Source of the DNA: an uncultured Rhodospirillales bacterium
GTDB taxonomy: Bacteria > Pseudomonadota > Alphaproteobacteria > Acetobacterales > Acetobacteraceae
DNA length: 64,000 nucleotides
Direction of reading: 5' to 3'
Assembly (NCBI GenBank): GCA_903835235.1
Contig: CAILMF010000058.1
Coordinates: forward strand, 1-64,000
Shown: piece by piece, positions 24,294 through 34,604 of the stretch
Position numbering within the stretch: position 1 is the first letter of the stretch
How the letters are laid out: each line of letters opens with the position of its first letter
The notes under the pieces: generated by a model
What the model was told of the DNA's origin: nothing
What the model saw: the letters and a program-made list of their open reading frames with translations, nothing else
The model's database searches: none
Made by a program: the position numbers and the translations under genes

Positions 24294-25298
24294 CTACGGC
24301 ACCGTCATGATGATCTTGCCGATATGCGTGCTGCTTTCCATCAGCGCGTGCGCCTGCACCACCTCGGCCAGCGGGAACACCTTGAAGATCGGCGGCGCGC
24401 ACTTGCCCGCGTCCAGCAGCGGCCACACCTTCTCGCGCAGCGCGCTCGCGATCGCGCCCTTCTGCGCCGTGGTGCGCGGCCGCATGGTGCTGCCCGTCAC
24501 CGTGATGCGCCGGGTCATGATCGGGCGCAGGTCGGCCTTGTCCACGCTGAAGCCGCCGAGGAAGGCGATGATCACCAGCCGGCCATCCATCGCCAGGCAC
24601 TTCAGGTTGCGGTTGAAGTAGTCGGCCCCGACCATGTCCAGCACCACGTTGCACAGCTTGCCGTCGGTGGCGCGCTTCACCTCCTCGACAAAGTCCTGGG
24701 TGCGGTAGTCCACCGCCACATCGGCACCCAGCGCCGTCATGGCCGCGCATTTGTCGGCGCTGCCGGCGGTGGCGACGACCTTGGCGCCGAAGGCCTTGGC
24801 CAACAGAATGGCGGTGACGCCGATGCCGGAGGTGCCGCCGTGCACCAGTACCCATTCGCCGGCCTTCAACTGGCCATGGCCGAACAGGTTGGCCCAGACG
24901 GTGAAGAAGGTCTCCGGCAGGGAAGCCGCCTTCACCGCGTCATACCCCGCCGGCCAGGGCAGGCATTGCGCCGCCGGCGCGGTGCAGAACTCGGCATAGC
25001 CGCCGCCATTGACCAGCGCGCAGACCTTGTCGCCGGGCTTCCAGCCAGCGGCGGCCGCGCCCACGGCCACCACCTCGCCGGCCACTTCCAGGCCCAGATA
25101 CGGGCTGGCGCCGGGGGGCGGCGGGTATTCGCCCTTGCGCTGCGCCACATCCGGCCGGTTCACCCCGGCCGCCAGGACCCGGATCAGCACCTCGTCATCG
25201 CGCGGCGCCGGCACCGGGCCGGTCGCCGGCACCATCACCTCGGGCGCCCCGCCCGCACCATGGGCGATATAGGTCATGCTCTGCGGCAACGTGGCCAT
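24294..25298 (-). CDS. NAD(P)H:quinone oxidoreductase, zinc-independent MDR family (PIG3-like)
   Basis: This 334-residue medium-chain reductase is of the quinone oxidoreductase / TP53I3 type. It carries GVNRPDVAQRKGEYPPPPGAS and the GLEVAGEVVAVG block. The nucleotide motif WVLVHGGTSGIGVTAILLAKAFG lies near residue 150, followed by ALGADVAVDYRTQDF. It lacks the catalytic and structural zinc ligands of alcohol dehydrogenases. A GGAGG sits eight bases before the ATG. It heads a minus-strand run with the EamA exporter. It is divergent from a LivK-like receptor. Confidence 0.9.
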   Translation of the reverse strand: MATLPQSMTYIAHGAGGAPEVMVPATGPVPAPRDDEVLIRVLAAGVNRPDVAQRKGEYPPPPGASPYLGLEVAGEVVAVGAAAAGWKPGDKVCALVNGGGYAEFCTAPAAQCLPWPAGYDAVKAASLPETFFTVWANLFGHGQLKAGEWVLVHGGTSGIGVTAILLAKAFGAKVVATAGSADKCAAMTALGADVAVDYRTQDFVEEVKRATDGKLCNVVLDMVGADYFNRNLKCLAMDGRLVIIAFLGGFSVDKADLRPIMTRRITVTGSTMRPRTTAQKGAIASALREKVWPLLDAGKCAPPIFKVFPLAEVVQAHALMESSTHIGKIIMTVP

Positions 25299-25427
25299 GG
25301 CGGTTCCTCCTGAATGTGGGGCGAGGTTCTGCGCCCCTGCACGCTGGCGTCAAGCCACGTTGCCCGGGCTTGCGGCGCGGCCGGCAATGGTGAGACTGCG
25401 CCCGATACTGCCGGACCCCGCGACCCC

Positions 25428-26642
25428 TTGCCCCAGACCACGCGCCGTACCCTGCTTGCCCTGCCCGCCGCCCTCGCCGCGCCGGCCGCCCTTGCGCAGG
25501 CCAATGAAACCAGGCTGGGCGCCTTGTTCCCGCTCTCCGGCAACCTGGCGTTGCTCGGCGATGAGAGCTTCCGCGGCCTGGAACTGGCCGCCGAGGAACG
25601 CAATGCCGCCGGCGGCCTGCTCGGCCGGCCGATCCGCCTGGTCAAGGCCGACGCCACCGATGCCAGCCAGGCCGTGGCCGAGGCCCGCCGCCTGATGGGC
25701 GCCGAGAAGGTCGGCGCGATTTTCGGCAGCTATGGCTCGCAGCTGGCGCTGCCGGCCAGCCAGGTGGTGGAATTGCAGGGCATGACCTACCTGGAACTCG
25801 GCGCCATCAGCGACGCGCTGACCGAGCGCGGCTTCCGCGGGCTGTTCCGCACCTGCCCGCGGGCGAGCGACTTCGGCCGGCTGTCCGTCGCCGCCGTCAC
25901 CGAGGTCTTGGCGCCGCTCTGGCAGGGCGAGCCGGCCGGCATCGGCATCGCCATCCTGCATGAGGAAGGGCTGTACGGGCAGACCGTGGCCGGCTTCCAG
26001 GAAGCCGAGTTGAAGGCCCACAATCTGCGCCAGGTGGAAAAGCTGGCCTATGCGCCGCGCGCGGCGGATTTGGGCGCCATGGTGCAGCGGCTGCGCGGCG
26101 CCGGGGCGCAGCTGGTGCTGCATACCGGCTTCCAGAACGACATCCTGCTGTTCTTCCGTGCGATGCAGGAGGCCAGGTGGTTGCCGCGCATGGTGGTGGG
26201 CGCCGGTGCCGGCTACAGCCTGGCGGAAACCGCCCGCAATATCGGCCCGGCCTTCGACGGCACGCTGAACGTGGACTTCCCGCAGTTCGAGGTGAATGAG
26301 CGCGCCGCCCCCGGCGCCCGTCGCTTCGTGGAAGATTACCGCCGCCGCTACGGCAGCGAACCGCGCTCCGGGCATTCGCTGGCCGCCTATGTCGGCGCCC
26401 GCGCCTGCCTGGAGGCAATGCAGCGCGCCGGCGGGCTGGACCGCGACAGGCTGCGCCCGGCGCTGCTGGCCACCGATATCGCCGAGGGCGCCACCGCCAA
26501 TGGCTGGGGCCTCAGGTTCGACGAGAAGGGCCAGAACACCCGTGCCCAACCGGCGCTGCTGCAATGGCAACGCGGCCGGCTGCTCACCGTTGGCCCGCAG
26601 GGCGCCGCCGTGGCGCCGGTGAAGGGCCGGCTGGGGGCGTAG
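25428..26642 (+). CDS. ABC-type branched-chain amino acid / amide substrate-binding protein (LivK-like)
   Basis: This periplasmic receptor of about 404 residues belongs to the Leu/Ile/Val-binding (peripla_BP_6) family. It has a twin-arginine-like signal, TTRRTLLALPAALAAPAALAQ. The mature domain starts TRLGALFPLSGNLALLGDES and has LIGRPIRLVKADATD-like and GAIFGSYGSQLALPAS blocks. No ATG lies near the signal. I propose the in-frame TTG at 25428. An ATG at 25314 would put 46 residues before the hydrophobic core and is less likely. There are no transporter genes nearby, so it is an orphan receptor. Confidence 0.8.
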   Translation: MPQTTRRTLLALPAALAAPAALAQANETRLGALFPLSGNLALLGDESFRGLELAAEERNAAGGLLGRPIRLVKADATDASQAVAEARRLMGAEKVGAIFGSYGSQLALPASQVVELQGMTYLELGAISDALTERGFRGLFRTCPRASDFGRLSVAAVTEVLAPLWQGEPAGIGIAILHEEGLYGQTVAGFQEAELKAHNLRQVEKLAYAPRAADLGAMVQRLRGAGAQLVLHTGFQNDILLFFRAMQEARWLPRMVVGAGAGYSLAETARNIGPAFDGTLNVDFPQFEVNERAAPGARRFVEDYRRRYGSEPRSGHSLAAYVGARACLEAMQRAGGLDRDRLRPALLATDIAEGATANGWGLRFDEKGQNTRAQPALLQWQRGRLLTVGPQGAAVAPVKGRLGA

Positions 26643-26790
26643 GGTGTGTTCGCCGGGGGCGGCAGCGCCGGAGACGTGAAGCGCGCGGCGGAAAGGCGCT
26701 CCAGCGTTCGGCGGGCACCGATGGCAGCGCCAGACGCACTCCAGGCTGTTGCTTCAGCGGCTACGTCACGCTCTAGGCTTGTCTGAGAGA

Positions 26791-26828
26791 CTGATTCACC
26801 GCTACGGCGATTTCGCCTTCGCGGATCA
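26791..26828. terminator. Interrupted hairpin between convergent receptor genes
   Basis: The arms CTGAT...CCGC...GGCGA pair with TCGCC...GCGG...ATCAG around a two-base loop, with two short mismatched bulges. It lies in the 213-base spacer between the LivK-like stop (plus strand) and a Bug stop (minus strand), so a bidirectional terminator is plausible. No T-run is seen. The rest of the spacer holds no gene. Confidence 0.4.
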
Positions 26829-26855
26829 GGCTCCAGGACGCCGGCCTCGGGGGCC

Positions 26856-27824
26856 TCAATCCACCCGGATGCCGGCCTGGCGGATCACGCCGGCCCACTT
26901 GGCCTCCTCGGCGCTCAGGAAGGTGGCGCTGCTGGCCGGCGTGCTGTCGGTGCGCAGCTGCATCGCCTGGTCGCCCAGCCGGCGCTGAACCTCCGGCAGC
27001 GCCGTCACCCGCATCAGCGCGGCATTGGCGGCCTGCACCTTCTCGGCCGGCGTGCCGGCCGGGGCCAGCACCATGTGCCAGGTGGCACATTCGGCCCCGG
27101 TCACGCCGCCCTGGGCGAAGGTCGGCAGCCCCGGCGCCTGCGGCACCCGTTCGGCGGCGGAAATGCCCAGGCCCCGCGCCTGTCCATCCAGCGCCGGCTT
27201 CAGCCCGCTGCTGGCCACGTCCATGTACATCGCCAGGCGGCCAGACAGCAGATCGGCATAGGCCGGCGCGCCGCCCCGATAGGGAATGTGCTGCGCCTGC
27301 AAGCCGCCGGCCCGGGCCAGGAACAGCTCGCTGGCCAGGTGCACCGCGCTGCCATTGCCGCCGCTGCCGTAATTGTAGCGCCCGGGATGCTCCCGCAGCA
27401 GCCGCACGAAGCCGGCCAGGTCCTGCACCGGCAGGTCCTTGTTCACCAGCAGCACCATCGGCACCAGGCCCAGCAGCGCCACCGGGTGGAAATCGGCGAT
27501 GGCATCGAAGGCGAGCTGCGGGAACAGCGGCCGCAGCACCGCATGGGCCACGGTGGTGTAGAGCAGCGTCAGCCCATCCTTCGGCGCCTTGGCGACCAAT
27601 TCGGTGCCGACCACCACGCCGGCGCCGCTGCGGTTCTCCACCACCACCCGCTGCGGCAGCAGCTTCGTCAGCTCGTCGGCGAACAGCCGCGCGGTGATAT
27701 CGCTCGGCCCGCCGGGGGCGAAGGGCACCACCAGCCGCACCGGCTGTTCCGGCCAGGCCGGCTGCGCCAGCGCCGGCGCCGCCAGCAGGGCTGGTCCGGC
27801 CACAATGAATTGCCTGCGCCGCAT
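26856..27824 (-). CDS. Bug/TctC-family substrate-binding protein, tandem copy 2
   Basis: This is a receptor of about 322 residues with a short signal, MRRRQFIVAGPALLAAPALAQ. The mature protein starts WPEQPVRLVVPFAPGGPSDITAR and has RVVVENRSGAGVVVG. It shares long stretches with the next upstream gene, for example LVAKAPKDG/VVAKAPKDG, FPQLxFDxIADF and WHMVLAPAGTPAE, so the two are recent paralogues. GGAGGAGG lies eight bases before the chosen ATG. The pair is not accompanied by TctAB or a catabolic gene. Confidence 0.9.
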   Translation of the reverse strand: MRRRQFIVAGPALLAAPALAQPAWPEQPVRLVVPFAPGGPSDITARLFADELTKLLPQRVVVENRSGAGVVVGTELVAKAPKDGLTLLYTTVAHAVLRPLFPQLAFDAIADFHPVALLGLVPMVLLVNKDLPVQDLAGFVRLLREHPGRYNYGSGGNGSAVHLASELFLARAGGLQAQHIPYRGGAPAYADLLSGRLAMYMDVASSGLKPALDGQARGLGISAAERVPQAPGLPTFAQGGVTGAECATWHMVLAPAGTPAEKVQAANAALMRVTALPEVQRRLGDQAMQLRTDSTPASSATFLSAEEAKWAGVIRQAGIRVD

Positions 27825-27915
27825 CGGCCGCCTCCTCCGCCTTGTTGCCGCCAAGCCTTGGCCCGGGGCAGGTCGCCGTCAAGCGCCCCGCAGACGCTGC
27901 AAGGGCCGGGTCGGC

Positions 27916-28896
27916 CTACTCCACCTTGATCCCGGCCTCGCGGATGATCGCCTCCCACTTGGCGATCTCGCTGAGCAGATAGGCGCGGGCGCTGGCCGGG
28001 GTGGTGTCGCTGCGCACCAGCATGGCCATGTCGGCCAGCTTCTGCTGCACCGGCGGCAGCTTCATCACCTCGTTGAAGGCGTGGTTCGCCGCCTGCACCA
28101 CCTCGGCCGGGGTGCCGGCGGGGGCCAGCACCATGTGCCAGGTGTAGCTCTCGGCGTCGGCCACGCCGCATTCGGCAAAGGTGGGCAGCTGCGGCGCCTG
28201 CGGAATGCGCTGGCCCGCCGAGATCGCCAGCGCCCGCACATCGCCGCGTGCGGCGTAGCTCAGCCCGGTCGCCGCCACGTCCATGTAGATCGCCACCCGG
28301 CCGGCAAGCAGGTCCGGCATCACCGCCCCGGTGCCGCGATAGGGCACATGGTTCGCCCGCACCCCCGCGCGCTTCAGCATCAGCTCGGTCCCCAGGTGCA
28401 CCGCGCCGCCATTGCCGCTGCTGGCATAGTCGTACTTGCCGGGGTTGGCGCGCAGCAGCGCCAGCAGCTCCGGCATGGTCTGGGCAGGCACGTCCTTGTT
28501 GACCAGCAGCACCAGCGGGATCTGCCCCAGCAGCGCCACCGGGGCGAAGTCCGCGATGGGGTCGAAGGGCAGCTGCGGGAACAGGCCGCGCAGCACGCTG
28601 TGCGCCACCGTGTTGTACAGCAGCGTGTTGCCGTCCTTCGGCGCCTTGGCCACCACGTCGGAGCCGACCACCACGCCGGCGCCGGTGCGGTTCTCCACCA
28701 CCACGCGCTGGGGCAGCCGCTTGCTGAGTTCCTCGGCGAGCATCCGGGCGGGAATGTCGGTCGGCCCCCCGGCGGCGAAGGGCACCACCAGCCGCACGCT
28801 CTGGGTTGGCCAGGCCGGCTGCGCCCGCAGGGAGCCAAGCGGCGCGGTGGCGAGCGGTGCGGTTGCCATGGCGGTCAACAGGGTACGGCGATGCAT
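27916..28896 (-). CDS. Bug/TctC-family substrate-binding protein, tandem copy 1
   Basis: This receptor of about 326 residues has the signal MHRRTLLTAMATAPLATAPL ending ...RAQ. The mature region starts WPTQSVRLVVPFAAGGPTDIPAR, with RVVVENRTGAGVVVG. It is clearly paralogous to the gene that follows it 91 bases downstream. GGGAGAA precedes the chosen ATG. The longer frame upstream is not conserved. The two differ mostly in the ligand-facing loops (HVPYRGTGAV here against HIPYRGGAPA), so their ligands may differ. Confidence 0.9.
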   Translation of the reverse strand: MHRRTLLTAMATAPLATAPLGSLRAQPAWPTQSVRLVVPFAAGGPTDIPARMLAEELSKRLPQRVVVENRTGAGVVVGSDVVAKAPKDGNTLLYNTVAHSVLRGLFPQLPFDPIADFAPVALLGQIPLVLLVNKDVPAQTMPELLALLRANPGKYDYASSGNGGAVHLGTELMLKRAGVRANHVPYRGTGAVMPDLLAGRVAIYMDVAATGLSYAARGDVRALAISAGQRIPQAPQLPTFAECGVADAESYTWHMVLAPAGTPAEVVQAANHAFNEVMKLPPVQQKLADMAMLVRSDTTPASARAYLLSEIAKWEAIIREAGIKVE

Positions 28897-29135
28897 GGCG
28901 TTTCTCCCGGCAAAGGTCTTTGCCCAAAGCTTGGGTCTCGGCCTCGCCAGGTCAATGCCTGCCGCTGCCGCCCCGGAACGCACGACCGCGCCTTGCCGGA
29001 CACCGGGCAGCAAGCCCAGGCGACGCCCCGCGCTCATTCTCACTGCCGATCAATCATGCTATGGCGCGCCGCCCCTGAAGAACAACCTGCCGCGCCCCGG
29101 TCGCGCGGCGGGTCCAACTCGCCGATGGATCAGCG

Positions 29136-30242
29136 ATGCCCCTCCCCCTCCGCCTTTACCTGACCCTGGTGCAGGCAGATGCCGTGCCGACGGGTGCCGG
29201 GCCGGAAGCCTGCCGCTGGACGCGAGAAGCCGATGCCAGCCCCGCCGCCAGCAACGCCCAGGCCGCCCACAACCGGGCCATTGCCGACCGGCTGGCCGAA
29301 GCCTTCCCGGGCCTGGAACCAGGCCCGCGCGACGACCTGGGGGAAGTCGAGGCCGTTCTGGAGGAAGGCGTGCCGGCGGAGACGATGATCCGCCGCTTCC
29401 ACCGCAGCCTGCTGCTGGCCGGCCCCTGGCAGGAACAGGGCGAGATGCGCCTGTGGCTGTATGACGGCATGGCGCAGCTGGAGCTGCCGATGCTGCCGCG
29501 CTCGCCGGCCGAGCAGGCGGCCATGCTGCCGACCCTGGCCGCGGCCATCGCCAGCATCGCCGAGGCCACCGGCTTCACCCCCTGGCTGCAAGGCCCGCAA
29601 ACCGCCGCCGAGGCCGCGGCGCTGCTGGTTCAGCGCAGCGGCTCCAGCCTGGCCCGGGCCGACAACCGGGCACGCCGCCAGGCCATGCTGGCGCGTTTCG
29701 GCCTGCCCAGCACGGCGTTGCTCGGCCTGCTGGCACTGGCCTTCAGTGGCTTCATCCTGTCCGGCGCCTTCGAGTCCGGCGCCGAGGCCGCCACCGCCGA
29801 TGCCACCCGCCCCACCGCCTTCGTGGTGCATGAACGCCTGCCGCCGGAACGCTGGATGCTGGTGGGCCGGCGCTATGCCCTGGCCGGCCAGGTCGGCAAC
29901 CAGCTGCTGCGCCTGCCTGTGGCCAGGGACACCTGGCTGCGCGCCTTCCCCGGCGGTGCTCTGCCGGTGCTGCCCACCCGTGTGGCCGCGCGGCCCTGGG
30001 TGCCGCAAACAGCCTATGAGCGCGCCGGCCCGGTGCTGCCGCTGGGCCAGGATGGCGGCGTCGTCCTGCTGGGGCTGTTGATCGCGCCGTTGCCGCTGGG
30101 CCTGTGGGGCTGGCTGGTGCTGCGGCCGTTGCGCCGGGCCAAGGGCATCATGGCCGAACGGCAACGCGCCAGTGCCACCCGCGCCTTGCTGGCGGTACTG
30201 GGCCTGGGCGCCCTGGTAGCTGGCGTGCTGGCGCTGGGCTGA
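29136..30242 (+). CDS. Hypothetical membrane protein
   Basis: This 368-residue protein is not of a family I recognise. Residues 1-180 are soluble and helical, rich in Ala, Glu and Pro. Three membrane segments follow at about 191-212, 307-329 and 349-367. A soluble loop of about 95 residues (213-306) lies between the first two, and with a cytoplasmic N-terminus it would be periplasmic. The N-terminal TLVQADAVPTGAGPEACRW resembles no known motif. Its codon use looks like its neighbours'. It is flanked by a Bug gene and the ugp operon, both on the other strand. The 239 bases upstream show no other gene. Confidence 0.6.
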   Translation: MPLPLRLYLTLVQADAVPTGAGPEACRWTREADASPAASNAQAAHNRAIADRLAEAFPGLEPGPRDDLGEVEAVLEEGVPAETMIRRFHRSLLLAGPWQEQGEMRLWLYDGMAQLELPMLPRSPAEQAAMLPTLAAAIASIAEATGFTPWLQGPQTAAEAAALLVQRSGSSLARADNRARRQAMLARFGLPSTALLGLLALAFSGFILSGAFESGAEAATADATRPTAFVVHERLPPERWMLVGRRYALAGQVGNQLLRLPVARDTWLRAFPGGALPVLPTRVAARPWVPQTAYERAGPVLPLGQDGGVVLLGLLIAPLPLGLWGWLVLRPLRRAKGIMAERQRASATRALLAVLGLGALVAGVLALG

Positions 30243-30252
30243 GCCGCCGGCC

Positions 30253-31322
<1,070 letters not shown>

Positions 31323-31323
<1 letters not shown>

Positions 31324-32198
31324 TACTTCTCGGTCTCCGTCAGCCCCTTGATGAACCAGCGCTGCATCAGCACCACCACCAGCACCGGCGGCGTCATCGC
31401 CAGCACCGCCGTCGCCATGATGGTGTTCCACTCGTTCTGGCTGTCGCCATTGCCGATCATTTTTGCCAGGCCGACCACGATGGTCTGCATCGAGCGGTCG
31501 TTGATGATCAGCAGCGGCCAGAGGTACTGGTTCCAGCCATAGATGAACAGGATGACGCCGAGCGCGGCGATGTTGGTCACGCTCAGCGGCAGCAGGATGT
31601 CGCGGAAGAAGCGCAGCGGCCCGGCGCCATCCAGCTGCGCGGCTTCCACGTATTCATCCGGAATGGTCAGGAAGAACTGGCGGAACAGCAGTGTCGCCGT
31701 GGCGCTGGCGATCAGCGGCAGCGTGAGACCCGTAAAGCTGTTGAACAGGTCCAGGTTCACGATCACCTGGTAGGTCGGGATGATGCGTACTTCCACCGGC
31801 AGCATCAGCGTGATGAAGATGGTCCAGAACGCCGCCATGCGCAGCGGGAAGCGGAAGAACACCACGGCATAGGCCGAGAGCAGCGAGATCGCGATCTTCC
31901 CCGCCGCAATCAGCAGCGCCATGATCGCGCTGTTCAGCAGCATGCCCGCCGCGGGGTTGCCGCGCAGCGTGCCGCCGCCGCTGTTCCAGGCCGTGGCGTA
32001 GTTCTCCAGCGCCTGGCCGCCCGGCAGCAGTGGCACATCGCCGCGGCCGATGGTCGCCGCGTCATGCGTGCTGCCGACCAGCGTGATCCAGATGGGGAAG
32101 GCGAAGACCAGCACGCCGAGGCCCAGCGCCGCATGTGCCAGCCAGCGCGCCCAACGCTGCCGCGCCAGCGCGCGCCGGGCGAGAAGTGCGTCCTCCAT
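31323..32198 (-). CDS. ugpE: sn-glycerol-3-phosphate ABC transporter permease UgpE
   Basis: This inner-membrane permease of about 291 residues has six helices. The EAA loop reads [25 protein letters not shown] and contacts the ATPase. The first helix follows [20 protein letters not shown]. The ATG at 32198 overlaps the ugpA stop as TGATG, and the C-terminus reads [13 protein letters not shown], typical of UgpE/MalG-like permeases. It pairs with UgpA. Confidence 0.9.
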
Positions 32199-33079
32199 CA
32201 GTAATGCACCCGGCGTTCGACGAAGCGGAACTGCACCACCGTCAGCGCAATGACGAAGACCATCAGCAGCACGCTCTGCGCCGCCGAGGAACCGAGGTTC
32301 AGGTTGTCCACGCCGTCCACATAGACCTTGTAGATCAAGGTCTCCGTCGCCTTGCCCGGGCCGCCCTTGGTCAGCGCGTGGATCACCCCGAAGGTGTCGA
32401 AGAAGGCGTAGACCAGGTTCACCACCAGCAGGAAGAAGGTGGTCGGCGACAACAGCGGGAATACCACGGTCCAGAACCGCCTGAGCGGCCTGGCGCCGTC
32501 GATGGCGGCGGCCTCCAGCACGGATTTCGGAATGCTCTGCAACCCCGCCAGGAAGAAGATGAAGTTGTAGCTCACCTGCTTCCAGGCGCTGGCGATCACC
32601 ACCAGCAGCATCGCCTGGCTGCCATTCAGCTGATAGTCCCACAGCACCCCGGCGGCGTTCAGCGCCCGGCCGATCAGCCCGATGGACGGGTGGAACAGGA
32701 ACAGCCACAGCACCGCGGAAATGGCCGGCGCCACCGCATAGGGCCAGATCAGCATGGTCCGGTAGAAGCGCTGGCCGCGGATGGCCTTGTCCGCCTGCAC
32801 CGCCAGGAACAGCGCCACCCCCAGTGCCAGCATCGCAACGGATGACGCGAACACGGCCGTATTCGCCGCCGCGCCGCGCCAGGCCGGGTCGGCCACCACC
32901 TCGGCGAAATTCTCCAGCCCGACGAACTCGGTGGAAAGCCCGAAGGCGTCCTGCTGCAGCAGGCTCTGCCACACCGCCATGGCCGCCGGCCAGATGAAGA
33001 ACACCAGCGTGACGGCCAGTTGCGGCAGCAGCAGCAACAGGGGCAGCGCGCGGCCCTTGAAGATGACCTTACGGTCCAT
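32198..33079 (-). CDS. ugpA: sn-glycerol-3-phosphate ABC transporter permease UgpA
   Basis: This 293-residue permease starts with a basic segment ([20 protein letters not shown]) and has six membrane helices. Its EAA loop is [25 protein letters not shown]. It forms the channel with UgpE. It lies 44 bases after ugpB and overlaps ugpE, so the four genes form one operon in the classical B-A-E-C order. Confidence 0.9.
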   Translation of the reverse strand: MDRKVIFKGRALPLLLLLPQLAVTLVFFIWPAAMAVWQSLLQQDAFGLSTEFVGLENFAEVVADPAWRGAAANTAVFASSVAMLALGVALFLAVQADKAIRGQRFYRTMLIWPYAVAPAISAVLWLFLFHPSIGLIGRALNAAGVLWDYQLNGSQAMLLVVIASAWKQVSYNFIFFLAGLQSIPKSVLEAAAIDGARPLRRFWTVVFPLLSPTTFFLLVVNLVYAFFDTFGVIHALTKGGPGKATETLIYKVYVDGVDNLNLGSSAAQSVLLMVFVIALTVVQFRFVERRVHY

Positions 33080-33123
33080 CGCGCTGCCTCCCCTCTCGCG
33101 GCTCCGCCGCGCTGCCCCCGCCG

Positions 33124-34494
33124 TTACTGCGCGGCGCGGGCGTTCTGCCGCTCGAAGTTGCGCAGCACGGCGTTGGCGCGGGTATCCGCCGCCTGCATCG
33201 CCTGCTGCGCACTCTGACCGGCCTGGAACGCCTTCTCCATCTCCTCCTGGATGATGGTGCGGATTTCCACATAGCCACCCAGGCGGATGCCGCGGCTGTT
33301 GTCGGTGGCGGCGCCACCGCGCAGCAGCGACTCAATGGCCACGTCGGCGCCGGGGTTGGCGGCGTAGTAGCCGGCCCGGCGGGTCAGTTCATAGCTGGCG
33401 CGGCGCACCGGGACATAGCCGGTGTCCTGGTGCCACTTGGCGTCGACCTCGGGGCTGGCGATGTAGCGGAAGAACTCCGCCACGCCGCGCCATTCGGCGG
33501 CGCTGCGGCCACCGGTCTCGCCGGCATTCGGCCCCTTGTTCATCACCCAGAAGCTGGCGCCGCCGATGATGCTGTTGCGCGGCGCGCCGGCCACGTCGTT
33601 GTAGTAGGGCAGCATGGCCGTGCCCCACTGGAACCTGGCTTCCCGCATCACCCGCGCGCGCAGGCCGGAGGAGGCGAAGGCCATGGCGCATTCGCCGGAC
33701 GGAAACAGGCCATCCGCCGCGGAGTCGCGGCCGCCGTAGCGGAACAGGCCCTGGCGCTGCCATTCCACCAGGTTCTGCATGTGGCGCACCATCAGCGCGC
33801 CGCCGAGCCGCATTTCCGCGTTCATGCCGCGGAAGCCATTGGCCTGCGTCGCCAGCGGCTGGTTGTGGATCGCCAGCGTCTGCTCCACCTGGATCCAGGC
33901 CGGCCAGCTGGTGGTCATCGGGCAGGCAATGCCCGCTTCCTTCAGCTTGCGGGCGGCGGCTTCCACCTCGGCCCAGGTCTTCGGCGGCGCGTTGGGGTCC
34001 AGCCCCGCGCGCTGGAACATGTCCTTGTTGTAGAACATCACGGCGGTGGAGCTGTTGAACGGCATGCTCATCTGCCGGCCATCCGCCGCCTGGTAGTAGC
34101 CGCGCACCGGCGGCAGGTAGTCGGCAAAGTCTATGTTGACGCCGGTGCTGGCCAGCAGCTCATGCACCGGGCGAATGGCGCGGCCGGCGGCCATCATGGT
34201 GCCGGTGCCCACCTCGAACATCTGCACGATGTGCGGCGCCGAGGAGGAACGGAAGGCCGCCACCGCGCCGACCATGGTTTCCGCGTAGCTGCCGCGGAAG
34301 GTCGGCACCACCTTGTAGCGGGCCTGGCTGGCGTTGAAGTCGCTGACGATCTTCTCCAGCAGGCCGCCCAGCGGCTGCGGCAGGCCGTGCCAGAACTGGA
34401 TTTCCACGGGGGCAGCGGCAGGCGCTTGCGCCTGGACAGGCGCGACGAAGGCCAGCGCCGCAGCCGCGACGGCGGCCAGGGTACGACGGAGCAT
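33124..34494 (-). CDS. ugpB: sn-glycerol-3-phosphate ABC transporter substrate-binding protein
   Basis: This 456-residue periplasmic receptor captures glycerol-3-phosphate or glycerophosphodiesters. It has a signal peptide ([23 protein letters not shown]). The mature start [28 protein letters not shown] and the [30 protein letters not shown] and [13 protein letters not shown] segments are strongly UgpB-like. It is the first gene of the operon. In relatives such operons are phosphate-starvation induced, but I see no clear Pho box here. Confidence 0.93.
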   Translation of the reverse strand: MLRRTLAAVAAAALAFVAPVQAQAPAAAPVEIQFWHGLPQPLGGLLEKIVSDFNASQARYKVVPTFRGSYAETMVGAVAAFRSSSAPHIVQMFEVGTGTMMAAGRAIRPVHELLASTGVNIDFADYLPPVRGYYQAADGRQMSMPFNSSTAVMFYNKDMFQRAGLDPNAPPKTWAEVEAAARKLKEAGIACPMTTSWPAWIQVEQTLAIHNQPLATQANGFRGMNAEMRLGGALMVRHMQNLVEWQRQGLFRYGGRDSAADGLFPSGECAMAFASSGLRARVMREARFQWGTAMLPYYNDVAGAPRNSIIGGASFWVMNKGPNAGETGGRSAAEWRGVAEFFRYIASPEVDAKWHQDTGYVPVRRASYELTRRAGYYAANPGADVAIESLLRGGAATDNSRGIRLGGYVEIRTIIQEEMEKAFQAGQSAQQAMQAADTRANAVLRNFERQNARAAQ

Positions 34495-34604
34495 CGGGCG
34501 AACTCTCCCAGTGTTGTTGCCGGCCCGGCCTAAGGCCGCAGCGTGACCGGCTTGTGCCGGTTTAATGACAGATTGATGAACCCACCCCAGGGCCGCAACC
34601 GGAT

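Noticed and set aside
34540-34580. ACCGGC-TTGT-GCCGGTTT hairpin upstream of ugpB as a terminator
   Set aside because: It lies between the ugpB start and the end of the next minus-strand gene, with only a short T-run on the strand that carries no gene. Too weak to annotate.
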